Part shown: one piece after another, positions 1 through 9,628 of the stretch
Numbering within the stretch: position 1 is the first letter of the stretch
Layout of the letters: every line of letters begins with the position of its first letter
Assembly (NCBI GenBank): GCA_949752795.1
Contig: OX457061.1
Coordinates: forward strand, 124,950,152-125,014,151
Origin: Hyperoodon ampullatus
Lineage: Eukaryota; Chordata; Mammalia; Artiodactyla; Ziphiidae
DNA: 64,000 nt
Direction of reading: 5' to 3'
Made by a program: the position numbers and the translations under genes
Notes under the pieces: model-generated
Seen by the model: the letters and a program-made list of their open reading frames with translations, nothing else
Told to the model about the DNA's origin: nothing
The model's database searches: none

Positions 1-375
1 CATGTCATTTCTTAGGACCCGAGACCCATAGCTGGTTTGTTTCCTTCTCTCCACCATTCGGTTTTCTTATGTTACTTTTATTTATATATCATCCAGAATA
101 TTTAGTTGTATTTAGCAGGAGGAATTGAGAAAAGTATATTCAATACATCTACTCCATTCTTTCCAGAAGTGGAGGTCTTCTCTTAGCTACCTTTAAATGC
201 ATGAATTTTACTATCTTTCCTGTGTTTAAACAGAGTGATGATACTTTTTAATAAGAATGAGGAATCGTCACATACTGTTCTGGAATTTTAAATATTGAAT
301 CCTTATCATCACTTCCTTCAATTAATGAAAGTAAATACTTATCTTTTTTGTTGTTGTTGTTCAGTTTGAGATGTT
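1..375. other. unique AT-rich DNA, nothing recognised
   Basis: No repeat family, reading frame of note or RNA gene recognised. A short (GTT)n-like run near 349-361 is the only low-complexity feature. Confidence 0.5.
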
Positions 376-550
376 GCATTTGTACTGGACTCTCTTTTGC
401 CAAGTTTATCTCATCTGTTTTTGGCTGGCTTGCAGGACAGTGATTTAAGCAGCTTGTTGGCTAGGCTTTATTGACTCCTGGCTTAATTCGTTTTCATACA
501 GATGCTCTCCAATTATATTTAAAAGGAATCAAGGATGTTTTCTAACTAAG
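376..550 (+). repeat. left arm of a 175-bp inverted repeat
   Basis: This arm matches the reverse complement of 1455-1629 at roughly 90 % by eye over its whole length. Shared blocks include CTGTTTTTGGCTGGCTTGCA and AAGCAGCTTGTTGGCTAGG. Similarity falls away sharply on the inner side after TCTAACTAAG and fades on the outer side before GCATT. It could be two opposite copies of an interspersed repeat I do not recognise, a DNA transposon with long terminal inverted repeats, or a local inverted duplication. Confidence 0.85.
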
Positions 551-1326
551 AAATATGTTAGATGCAAATTTCATCTCATATTCTATGGTTTAGGAGTCTA
601 AAACAATTTTAGGAAGTAAGTGCTGTAGTCAGTTATTCCTTCTGCATTTCCTTTTCCTATCCTGAGGCCCTTTGCAAAAATGATACATAAATTTTTCTAT
701 ATTTTCTAAAACCTTCAAGTGGTTGTTAAACTATATGTTATATACTAGCTTTCTTTTCAGAAAATGGGATACCCTTTCTGCCCTTTTTCTTGTGCAGGAG
801 AAAAGACTGACAAATTCAAAATTGAAGTCATAAATGCTATGAAAATCCATCTCAAAAAATTACTCAGAGGTCACAAAACTTTTGTGGCATAAATAGCAAT
901 ATAAAGAGTAAAATTTAACAGATCTGAGATGTAGAGAAACCCTTCTTCAAAGGGAGCTCAAAAATATCGTAGGAAATAGCCCAGATTTAATTGGCAAGTG
1001 CTTAAGGGCTGCTCTTTGAGATACTCTTTCCCTCAGATCTGATATAAAGTGGGAGCATTTGCAAGGCACCCCTTTGAAAAATAAGGTGTCAGGGTTAGGT
1101 AGTAAAACTATTAAGTGGCTTCCCTTTGTCATGCCCCACTAGCTCATAAAGGAGTGAACTTAGAAAGCAGGTGACCTGACAAAATATCCCTAAAAGTGGG
1201 ATCAGGACACAGCAAGAAACTATAGCCCCACCCCCAGACAAAGGAGGAAAAAAGCAGTAACTGAAGAGAACAAGAGCTTCATAGAGCTGACTTGAGTGGA
1301 AATGGTTTTTAGAGTGAGTTTGTGCT

Positions 1327-1357
<31 letters not shown>

Positions 1358-1454
1358 CATGCTAAGGTGGCTTTTTGATTTCCACTTTTTTTTAAAAAAA
1401 GATGAAAAGACGCCATATATAATGTCAATGGCAGGGTTCCTAAAAAGGGGAGTA
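551..1454. other. 904-bp spacer between inverted repeat arms
   Basis: No repeat family or gene recognised. It holds a 27-A homopolymer (1327-1353). The longest frame, 61 codons on the minus strand near 947-1132, has no recognisable protein character. Confidence 0.6.
1327..1353. repeat. A27 homopolymer
   Basis: An uninterrupted run of 27 A between GTGCT and GAGGCATGC. The 200 bases upstream do not resemble a SINE, an L1 3' end or a recognisable gene, and I see no flanking target-site duplication. It is either an orphan retroposon tail or an expanded microsatellite. Confidence 0.9.
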
Positions 1455-1629
1455 CTTAGTTAGAAACCATCCTTTGATCCCTTTTAAACATAACTCGAGA
1501 GCATCTATATGAAAATGAATTAAGCCAGGAGGCAATAAAACCTAGCCAACAAGCTGCTTAAATCACAGTTGTGCAAGCCAGCCAAAAACAGATGAGACAA
1601 ACTTTGCAAAAGAGAGTCCAGTACAATGC
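1455..1629 (-). repeat. right arm of a 175-bp inverted repeat
   Basis: Reverse-complement partner of 376-550. The inner edge is CTTAGTTAG and the outer edge is ...GTACAATGC. Differences between the arms are mostly single substitutions and one-base indels, so the duplication is old but not ancient. Confidence 0.85.
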
Positions 1630-2394
1630 AAGATTATTTCAAGGCAGAGTTCAAATCTAGTCCATTAGAAATGAAAACTGAATAACAGAGACCCAATATG
1701 TAAGGACATGAAAACTATTTAACGATGTTAAATTAGTCTGACAAAACAGAAAGAAAAAAAGTAGCAATAACTTCTCCTCAATGAAAAAAAACACATGTTC
1801 CATCAACAAAAAGAAAACAGGAATGGGTCCATTGTGCTATACCCCACCTAGTTGGAATTCTAAGAATAGAAGTAGAGAAAAGATCCAGAGGCCTGAAACA
1901 ATACTTAGACTCACAGGTGTTCTGTGCACCATAACAATCAGTTGGAAGAAAGGTGATCTTGATGAACTATTTTTCGTAAAAAGTTTCCATAAAAAGGCTC
2001 TACCACAATTGTTCACATTTAAGCAGTGTAATTATTTAAGAATTTGAGGACTGGAGATTCAGTGGGAATTAAATGGAGTTTAAGAAGAATACATGCTACT
2101 AGTTCTTATCTCTTTCTGGGGATGGAAATAAGCTGCATGAGTAAAATGCAATAAATGATAAACTGACTTTGTTCTTTCAGGCTCGAATTGGAATATACTT
2201 GTGGAGAATGCACTTAGCACTAACTCAGGAGAGGAGGAGGGGCTGTGTGAGCAGAGGAGGGTGTGCAGCTTCTCAGAGGCAATCAGTCTTCAGTAGAGAA
2301 ATACTTCTGAGCTGACATGTCTTGGGGTAAACTCAGTATTGGTTTCAGGCTCTCTTTGCACCTTCTGAGCAGCTGTGATGAAGCTGACTGTCAT
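1630..2394. other. unique DNA, nothing recognised
   Basis: AT-rich with short poly-A stretches. An 88-codon frame (1781-2047, plus) has low-complexity lysine-rich composition and no recognisable motif. Confidence 0.5.
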
Positions 2395-2540
2395 GAGGTG
2401 GCTACAGCATGAGATTTGGAATCATGCAAAACTGAGTTGAAATTCCAGATCTACCAACCATTTGCTGAGTCAATTTAGGATTATTCTTTTCTGAAGAAGC
2501 TTCAATTTTCTAATCTGTAAAAGAGGTTATAATATCAAAC
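2395..2540 (+). repeat. MIR SINE fragment
   Basis: Diverged tRNA-derived MIR pattern: a central 'gatttggaatcat...aaattccag' region followed by 'tcaattttctaatctgtaaaag', matching the MIR core 'cctcagtttcctcatctgtaaaatg'. Ancient mammal-wide SINE, no preserved ends. Confidence 0.6.
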
Positions 2541-2599
2541 TTGCAAAAACACTGCATTACTATATTCTTGAAGGTTCTCCAGAAAACAGAGCCAATAGG

Positions 2600-2709
2600 A
2601 GATATCTATATCTATATCCATATCCATATCATATCCATCTATTGATGTACCCATCCATTCATCTATCCATTCCATTTCCTTCCTCCCTCCCTCCCTTCCT
2701 ATACACACG
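2600..2709. repeat. microsatellite tract (TATC/CCAT/TTCC)
   Basis: Imperfect ATATCT, CCATAT, CATC and TTCC/CTCC repeats lie next to one another inside the LTR. They probably grew from the LTR's own AT-rich region. Confidence 0.75.
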
Positions 2710-2937
2710 ATCATCCCTTGGTAACCTTAGGGAGTGCTTCCAGCAGCCGCCAGGGATGCCAAAATCCACAGGTGTTCAAACCCCATAGTTGATCCTCCTC
2801 ATCTTTGGTTCCACATCCATGGATTCAACCAACCACAGATCACATAGTGCTGTAGTATTTACTATTGAAAAGAATCCACATACAAGAGGACCCTTGCAGT
2901 TCAAACCTGTGTTGTTCAAGGGTCAACCGTGTGTTTA
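2710..2937. mobile_element. Tigger/MER2-type DNA transposon fossil
   Basis: The right end reads TTGTTCAAGGGTCAACCG and the interior contains 'GGATTCAACCAACCACAGATC' and 'GCAGTTCAAACCTGTG', all hallmarks of pogo-class Tigger/MER2 miniature elements. The left end is a degraded CATCCCTTGGTA. It is non-autonomous, has no transposase frame, and is inserted within the ERVL-type LTR. Confidence 0.65.
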
Positions 2938-3410
2938 CACACGTATGCATACACACATGCACACACACATACATATAATAGAAATGTTATTGTCTGGAAT
3001 TGGCTCACACCATTATGGAGACTGAGAAGCCCTGAGATGTACAGTTGGCCAGATGGACAACCAAAAGAGCCAATGGTAACCGCTCTAGTCTAAGTCCAAA
3101 GACCTGAAAAGCAAGAGAGACAATAGTATACATTCTGGTCGAAGTTCAAGGGCAAGAGAAACCCCATGTTCCAGCTCAGCAGTCAAGCCAAGTTCCTCTT
3201 ACTCAGCCTTTTTGTTCTATTCAGGTCTTCAGTGGATTGAATGAGGCCCACCCACATCAGAGAGGGCAACCTGCTTCACTTTGTCTTCCAATTCAAATGT
3301 TAACCTCATCCAGAAACACCCTCACAGAAACACCCAGAATAACTTTTGACCAATTATTTGGGTACCCTGTAGCGGAGTCAAGTTGACAAAGGAAATTAAC
3401 CACCACAATT

Positions 3411-4164
3411 ACCAAGGAAACATATCAAAGAACTAACGATGCACTAAAATACAGCAGACACTCAACAGATTATTAACTATGGTGTGTAGCTTCCAGCATG
3501 GGACTATCTGAAGTACAGGCTCTCCAACCTTGCTTCCCACTCTGGCTTCTGGACAGTAAAGATGTCACAGAAGTTTAATTAGGTTGATTAAGAAGTTTAA
3601 TTATCTCTCTAGATAGATAGAAGGAAAGGGAAATATGATTTAAAAACTCAAAAAGTGAACAGTCTAAGTGAGACTGAACTTTGGGCATTAATCATACCCC
3701 AGTCAGGAACAGCAAAAAATTCACCGGTTAAAACAAAAATGAAGCAACAAAGAACAGGTTTCTTACATATGGAAGTTCTCCTCAACCTTGGAACTGTACT
3801 TTTTCTAAAATCAATCTCACTGCATAGTGAATGAAATGCAAAATAAATCAGAAAAATTTTGTTTGATGAATGTCATCTGCTGTTCCAGAAGATCATAAAA
3901 AAATTTAACAGTGCCACTTAAATTACAAACAGTAGAGTAATGTAAATATTATTCTGGGCTAAATAAAAATACTTTAATCTACAGATTTAATGAAATTGAG
4001 AATCTTTTCTTTCTTTTCTTTCTTTTTTTGTGTGTATCACATTGATATAAATTACTTGGGGCAGAATGGGCTCTGCCCACAGACCATATCATCTGCACAT
4101 GGTACATAATAGCTATTACCCAATTTATACATAGATCTAAGAAAAAGTAAAGGAAGGGTTGAAG
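3411..4164. other. unique DNA, nothing recognised
   Basis: AT-rich sequence with a small TTTC/CTTT run at 4005-4027. No gene or repeat family recognised. Confidence 0.5.
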
Positions 4165-4440
4165 ACTGGTATCTTCATGAAATAAATAATATTAGCAAAC
4201 ACTTATTTATTACTATATGCTTATCACTGTTCCAAGTATTTAAAATATTGATAATTTTAACCAGTTTTTAATCCTATCCTCCAAGACATACGTAATATTA
4301 TTATCCACTAAAAGTGAGCAAACTGAGGCACAAATGGGTGAAAATAACTTTTCCAGAATCACATGGCCAGTAACTAACAGAGCTGCAATTTGAACTCACA
4401 CAGTCAGGCTCTTCACTCTGATATTTTACCCACTACAAGA
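4165..4440 (-). repeat. MIR SINE, antisense
   Basis: In plus-strand reading: 'attatccactaaaagtgagcaaactgaggcacaaatgggtg', then 'cagaatcacatggccagtaactaacagagctgcaatttgaactc'. This is the reverse complement of the MIR core and its tRNA-like head, and nearly the full length is present. Confidence 0.8.
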
Positions 4441-4538
4441 CAGTGTACATCTCTCAGTCCTAACAGAAGACAAATTACCAAGCACCGTGTATAATAACAA
4501 TAGAATAAGCTATTTTTTCTCATTTGTATTAATGAATG

Positions 4539-4560
4539 ACATACATACATATATATATAT
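4539..4560. repeat. (CATA)n/(AT)n microsatellite
   Basis: A short run of CATA units passes into alternating AT. Confidence 0.8.
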
Positions 4561-4612
4561 AACCAATCCGAGACCTGATTATCATAAACTAGTGATCCAT
4601 GTGTTCTACTGA

Positions 4613-5031
4613 GTGTACCAATTTCCTAGGGATACCTCACCAAAATACCACAAATTTGGTGGCTTGAAATAGCAGAATGTTATTCTCTCACAGTCTGGAG
4701 GCCAGAAGTCCAAAGTCAAGGGCCTGCCCCCTCTGAAGGCTCCTTCCCACCTCTTCCAGTTGACAGAGACCCCAGTCCTCCTTGGCTTGTGGCAGCGTAG
4801 CCCCAGTCTCTGACTCCATCTTCCCAGGGTCTTCTTATCTGCGTGTGTCTGTGTGTCCTTTCCTGTCTCTTACAAGGACCTTCATTGAATTTAGGACCCA
4901 CTCCAATCCAGTGTAATCCCATTTTTATCTTTATCTTAATTCCACCTGCAAAGACCCTATTTCCAAATAAGATCACATGCAGAGGTTTCAGTACACATGG
5001 ATTTGGGGAGATATTATTCAATCCGCTACAA
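4613..5031 (-). mobile_element. MaLR solo LTR (MLT1-type), antisense
   Basis: Plus-strand reading gives 'ccacaaatttggtggcttgaaatag', 'ctctcacagtctggaggccagaagtc' and 'caaagaccctatttccaaataagatcac', the reverse complement of the same LTR family seen at 33218-33689. The chance frames across it (109 and 63 codons) have no protein character. Some databases name similar sequence differently; the MaLR assignment is supported by the 33-kb copy, where such an LTR adjoins MaLR internal sequence. Confidence 0.7.
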
Positions 5032-5955
5032 TGAGTTAAACACATCTAGCCCAAACTGTAAAAGTGCATCAATATTTTAGAGAACCTGATTGTTTTTACT
5101 GAAATTCACTTCAGTATTTGTTGGCCTTCATGGATGAGAAACTCCAAATTAGGAACCACGGGTAGAATCCAGCCCTGGTCGTCGGGCAGATATCATGGAA
5201 GATTCTGGCAGGAGCTGACTTATGATTGTGAGGTGCTCATGGGGCTGAGTAGGAATCAGAGGTAAGGTCGGGTAAGGAGGGGCTAGACTACACAGGAAGG
5301 AAGGCTTAGACTTACACGTCTTATATGTCGACAACAACTCAGTAAAGCTGGGGAATGGAGGGAGGTCAGGAGGAGAGCCATGGAGGGAGGAAGAAGATGG
5401 TGATACGGATACAACAGGCCATAAGCAGGGCCTGGGAGTATGGACTGGGCTTGGGATCAGGCTCCCCTGTGCCCAAATGTGGCTTTGAGACACTGCAACG
5501 TTAGAAAGGGCTTAAAGGGAGCGTCAGAGAGCGTGGAGGCCTCTCTAGACAAACTTTCCCAAGACCTCAAAACACCCCTGCCTCCCAGGGTGCTGCACCT
5601 CCCAGCCCTGCCTCAAGGATAACACTCTTTCATTGGCCTTGAGATCAGAGGATGAAGTTTCTAGATAGGAACTCACATCCTCCTTTTCCTCACTCAAAAG
5701 GTATATTATAAGGTAACATGCCAGGCCCAACTCAGGGCACTAACTGGGGAGGGGTGCGGAAAACGCAAAGAATGTCTGCAATTTGGGGCCTATAATAACT
5801 TTTAAAAATGAATTAACAATGTTTTAGTTGAAATAGCTTGAAAGAAAATTCAGTGTCCTTGCAAAGAGAGGTGGCCGAGCAGAAAAGCTGGCCAGGATGG
5901 TAAAGATATTTTATGCTTGGATCTCGGGGAGACAAAACAAAACTCCACAAAAATC
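5032..5955. other. unique DNA, nothing recognised
   Basis: Includes a purine-rich stretch (5335-5405). A 114-codon minus-strand frame (5149-5493) is proline/serine-rich and reflects that composition; I see no domain in it. Confidence 0.45.
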
Positions 5956-6700
5956 AATCCTATTCGCTTAGTTTATCTATATATTATTTATTCCTATTGC
6001 CCCCATTCTCCATATGCATTCCTCTCCTCCTCCATAGGTTACCATCCTAAAGTGCTTAATATATGTATTTTTGTTGTTATGTCTTTCTGTAACAGGTATA
6101 ATTTATTTTACAGGAGTGTAGATTTAATTTATTTAAATGGTGTTCTCTAGTCACACTTTTTTCATTTAACAAATTGGTTTAGGATCCATCCATGTTGCTA
6201 GGGGTCCAACTAGTTGCTTCTCACTGCTGCCGAGTGCTCTGGGGTGGGAACCCACCAGATTGAAGCTGGCCACCTTGCCCACTGACGGACACTGGGACCA
6301 CCTTCAACACTGTCACCACAAATGTGCTGTGATGAACATTCACGTGCAAGTTCTTTGATGGCCCCGTAAAATAATTTATTGGGGATATATGTTCAGGAGA
6401 CGACTTGCTCCATCTTGGAGGACACAGTCAATCAATTTGATGAAGTTGTGCTAGATTTCTCTCCAGAATGGGTGGAGCTTTCTCCATTCCCATGAGTAAT
6501 GATAAAAGCCTTATATTAGCACATCCTCTCCATCATCGAGGCTGTCTAATGGGATGTCACCTGATACTTTATAGTCATATACATACATAATCTCTATTTC
6601 TCTGATTACTAATGAATTTTTAAGGTTTCTCTTCTGAAAACTGCTTGGTCATGTCATCTGCCCATTTTTCCACTGAGGTTCCTGTTTGGTGTTTGGTGAA
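5956..6700 (-). mobile_element. ancient L1 3' region, antisense
   Basis: Contains 'taggatccatccatgttgctag', 'ctgtgatgaacattcacgtgcaag' and 'ggatatatgttcaggag', the reverse complement of the ORF2 tail and 3' region of old mammalian L1 (L1M class). Heavily diverged; no reading frame survives. Confidence 0.7.
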
Positions 6701-7560
6701 GTTTGGAAGCAACACAAAGCAACTTGGGAGCAAAGAAATGAAAAGGCGGACAGGATAAAGACAGGGTGTTACTAAGGGTGTCAGAGCTTACATGGCATAC
6801 AAAGCCTTCAGGGGTAAGAATACTTCATAGATTAACATAGCACCTCTCTCCATGGGGAGAATGGCCTTAAATAACTTAAAATCAAATCTTCTTTAGAGTT
6901 GTATAGAGGTTCTGGAAGAAGGACTCTTTAAGGGAAAGAAAGAAGTAAATAAAGCACAGTTGGGATGAAATGAGGTTGAGGTACATTAGCCCAGAACTGA
7001 CTCCCCAGCAAAGTTCAGGAAATCTCTTATCACTTGCATCAATGAAAGGTGACAGCCTCTTGTGGAAGAAACACTGAGAAATAAAGCATAACTGATGGTC
7101 CTTCATTACTGTGGGAATGGATTAGATGCTGCAAATGACCCCTCCTGCTTTTCTGCCCTGATTTAACATGGCGTGCATGATCACAGAGTGAAGCCCTTCT
7201 CACCTGTCCACTGACACCTTTTAAATTCTCATGGAGAGAAGCTAGTTTGGCTGCCATATCCAGTTATTTTTAAAACCCTTTTTTAAAGCTGCCAATTATT
7301 GGTAATTAAGAGAGGTTATATAGTGTCCACTGACTCAAAGCGAAAGCAGCTCTTTTGCCCCCTTCCTGTTTGCCCGTTTCTATTCCCCCTCTAAACCCGA
7401 AAGAATCTAATTAACCTGTTGATTCTTTCCTAGATAAAAAGAAGAATGAAGAAAAGTAGTTAAAGAATGACTAGCTCTCTACCCTCCAACAGCTCCCTTA
7501 GCAATCCTGCAGGCAGATCACACAGGCAAGATAACATCTGAAGAAAGAGTCAGCCAGCCA
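6701..7560. other. unique DNA, nothing recognised
   Basis: Mixed composition with short frames on both strands and no recognisable protein. The segment near 7262-7440 is AT-rich with several TAAT cores, which alone is not evidence of regulation. Confidence 0.45.
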
Positions 7561-7563
7561 GCA

Positions 7564-7807
7564 TGTAATGGAGGATAATACAGAACCCAACCTCCTGCCT
7601 TGATGATTCACTGAGATTCTTCCCCCTTTTCCCCTTTAAAAATTGTCATGGCTGAGCAGAATCTTCAGAGTTGGTCTCAGGACACGAGTCCACCTTCTCC
7701 CCAGATTGCCAGCTCTTCTGATTAAAGCACCTTTCCTTTCTACTGACACTTGCCCCTCCAATGATTGGCTTTTGAGCAGCAAGCAGCAGAACCTGAGTTC
7801 GGTAACA
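7564..7807 (+). mobile_element. candidate ERV LTR 3' part (TATA, poly-A signal, CA end)
   Basis: The order of signals matches a retroviral LTR: TTTAAAAA at 7635-7642, ATTAAA at 7721-7726 about 80 bases later, then a U5-like stretch ending 'gagttcggtaaca' at 7807. The block 'caggacacgagtccaccttc...gccagctcttctgattaaagc' resembles class I ERV LTRs. The 5' boundary is uncertain and no primer-binding site or coding region follows, so it would be a solo or partial LTR. The family is not identified. Confidence 0.45.
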
Positions 7808-8639
7808 AAAGTAGGGAAGATGGGAGAAAATAACTATTAGGAAGTGCAGGTCTGGTTACTATATCCACAGACCTGACAACTGGGACACCAGGAGTCCAAG
7901 GGCTTCCCATCCCAGGGGCAACACTTGAATGATTCACTCCTGGTAATGGCTCTTCTCAGTGAGGTGCACAGCACGTGGAGTGCTGAGTCATTCTTCTTAA
8001 GTTGAACAGACATTACGAATGATAGTTGGAAAGGACATCTGAGGTGAAGTCAGTTCTTTATCAGCTTATAATTTAATTTTATGAACCGAGTTGATGAGGG
8101 CTAATTTCCTCCTTTCAGAGTCTTATCTAGAGAAACGACTAAGTCATGTTGGTCTTTGATTACTGTACTAGGTTTTCTGTTCTCACTGATAAATACATAT
8201 TCTACCATTTCACACTTATATGGAAAATACATCATGCTCTCTTATTTCTGAACTTGAACATAAGTAGACTGAAATCTTACTCACAAGCCAGTCTGTGTCT
8301 TAAACTCCATGAAATAAGATATCAGTCAAGATCTATTATCTTTTAAAGAAAAGCAGTAAGTTCCCAGAGATTAAAATATGCTATCCTAATAGCTTGATTT
8401 TTCTTGTACTCACACAGTGCTCTTTGAATGTGTATGAAAATCAGATTACTAAGCATGGAAATAAAACACCTCCCTAAATTCAAAGGATATTTTCGGCCTT
8501 GTGTTTGAGGACACAGAAGACTTGTCACTACGGCTAACTTTGGCCATTAATTAAACTACATGTTATATACGTTCCAGGCCCCTATCCACTGAATAATAGT
8601 TATATCTGAATAGAAGTTTACAGGTTTCATACATATCAC
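7808..8639. other. unique DNA, nothing recognised
   Basis: AT-rich; no repeat family or gene recognised. Confidence 0.5.
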
Positions 8640-8840
8640 CTTATCTTAATGTGACTGATCTAGAGTGTTAGAGAGGTCCACTCCCACTTTTAATTTCATC
8701 ATCTGCAAAATGAGGTTGATTACAGGATGGTATCTACCCCAGAGGTCTGGTGAACCTTTAAAGGGATAATCTATCTGCAGCAGTCTGCACTGTGTCCACG
8801 TGTCCAGATACATCAAGTACTCAATAAATATCAGTGTGGT
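8640..8840 (+). repeat. MIR SINE fragment
   Basis: 'ttcatcatctgcaaaatgaggttgat' followed by 'caagtactcaataaatatcagtg' reproduces the MIR core and 3' end. Confidence 0.75.
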
Positions 8841-9239
8841 TACTAGGAGCACTAAGAAAGCTTCCAGTAATCCTCTGACTTGACCAGGACATACAATCAG
8901 TTGATTCTCCCATCTTCTGTCTTCATGCCCATAATAAGCTGGCCTTCCCCCTGAACCCAGTATAAATGTTATGGGCAATCAGTAGAATCACATTCTCAAT
9001 TTTTTGATCCTCTCCAGCCTCATTATACCCACAATTCTTGCTAAATACAACTTTCTGCCTACTCCTTGCATGCTTGCCCTTGTGTAACTGAATGTGGATA
9101 AACACACACACACACACACAATCACAAGCATTCTGATTTGTCTTATCTTAAATGGATACCCACAAGTCAACCTCAAGTGGGCCCTTCAAAGGACCCAGCA
9201 ATCCTTGTACATTTCCTGAGTCACTTTGCGGTCCATGCA
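8841..9239. other. unique DNA with a (CA)n run
   Basis: Contains a perfect (AC)n microsatellite at about 9101-9121; the valine/cysteine-repeat frames on the minus strand here are its translation. Otherwise nothing recognised. Confidence 0.6.
9101..9121. repeat. (CA)n microsatellite
   Basis: About ten uninterrupted AC units, flanked by GGATAA and ATCACAAG. Confidence 0.9.
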
Positions 9240-9628
9240 ACTGAACAATTTTATACCCTCCTCCATGAAAATCTCAATGCATCCTCCACATCCTCACTCC
9301 TCTTCAGATCTTTGCTCAGCTGTCACCTTCCTGATGATGATTCTCTGATGCATTTGGAATTGTAAACCCACCCGACCCCCAGAATCCATCCTCCCAGCCT
9401 TGCTCAATATTTCCCCCAGCATTCCCTCCATCTAACTAGCCATATAATGTGCTTATTTTGTAGGCATGTTATTTGTCTTCTCTAATAGAATGTGAGCCCC
9501 ACAAGGACAGAAATGTTGGAAACAAAATCCATTCTGCTTACACAGATATCTCTATAGCCTAGAACATTGCCAGGCTCATAATAGATCCTTTCAGTACAGA
9601 CTTGTTCAATGAATGAATCAATAGAAAG
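9240..9628 (+). repeat. L2 LINE 3' end
   Basis: Typical L2 order: 'cttcagatctttgctcagctgtcaccttcctg', 'agaatgtgagccccacaaggacag', 'gcctagaacattgccaggctcataatag' and the terminal TGAATGAATCA. 5'-truncated ancient LINE without coding capacity. Confidence 0.85.

Larger units (their letters stand above)
2566..3410 (-). mobile_element. ERVL-type solo LTR (MLT2-like), interrupted
   Basis: On the minus strand it reads from a TGTGG-like start through 'TTTGTCAACTTGACTC', 'GGGTGTTTCTGTGAGGGTG' and 'GTGGGTGGGCCTCATTCAATC' to 'CCTATTGGCTCTGTTTTCTGG', the block order of the MLT2 group of ERVL long terminal repeats. The body is split by a tetranucleotide-rich tract and a Tigger-like element (2710-2937). 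No coding region is attached. Identification rests on recalled consensus; the subfamily is uncertain. Confidence 0.7.

Noticed and set aside
5149..5493. 114-codon Pro/Ser-rich minus frame
   Set aside because: Follows purine/pyrimidine strand bias in the DNA; no domain.
8923..9176. Minus-strand frames with Val-Cys repeats
   Set aside because: Translation of the (CA)n microsatellite.
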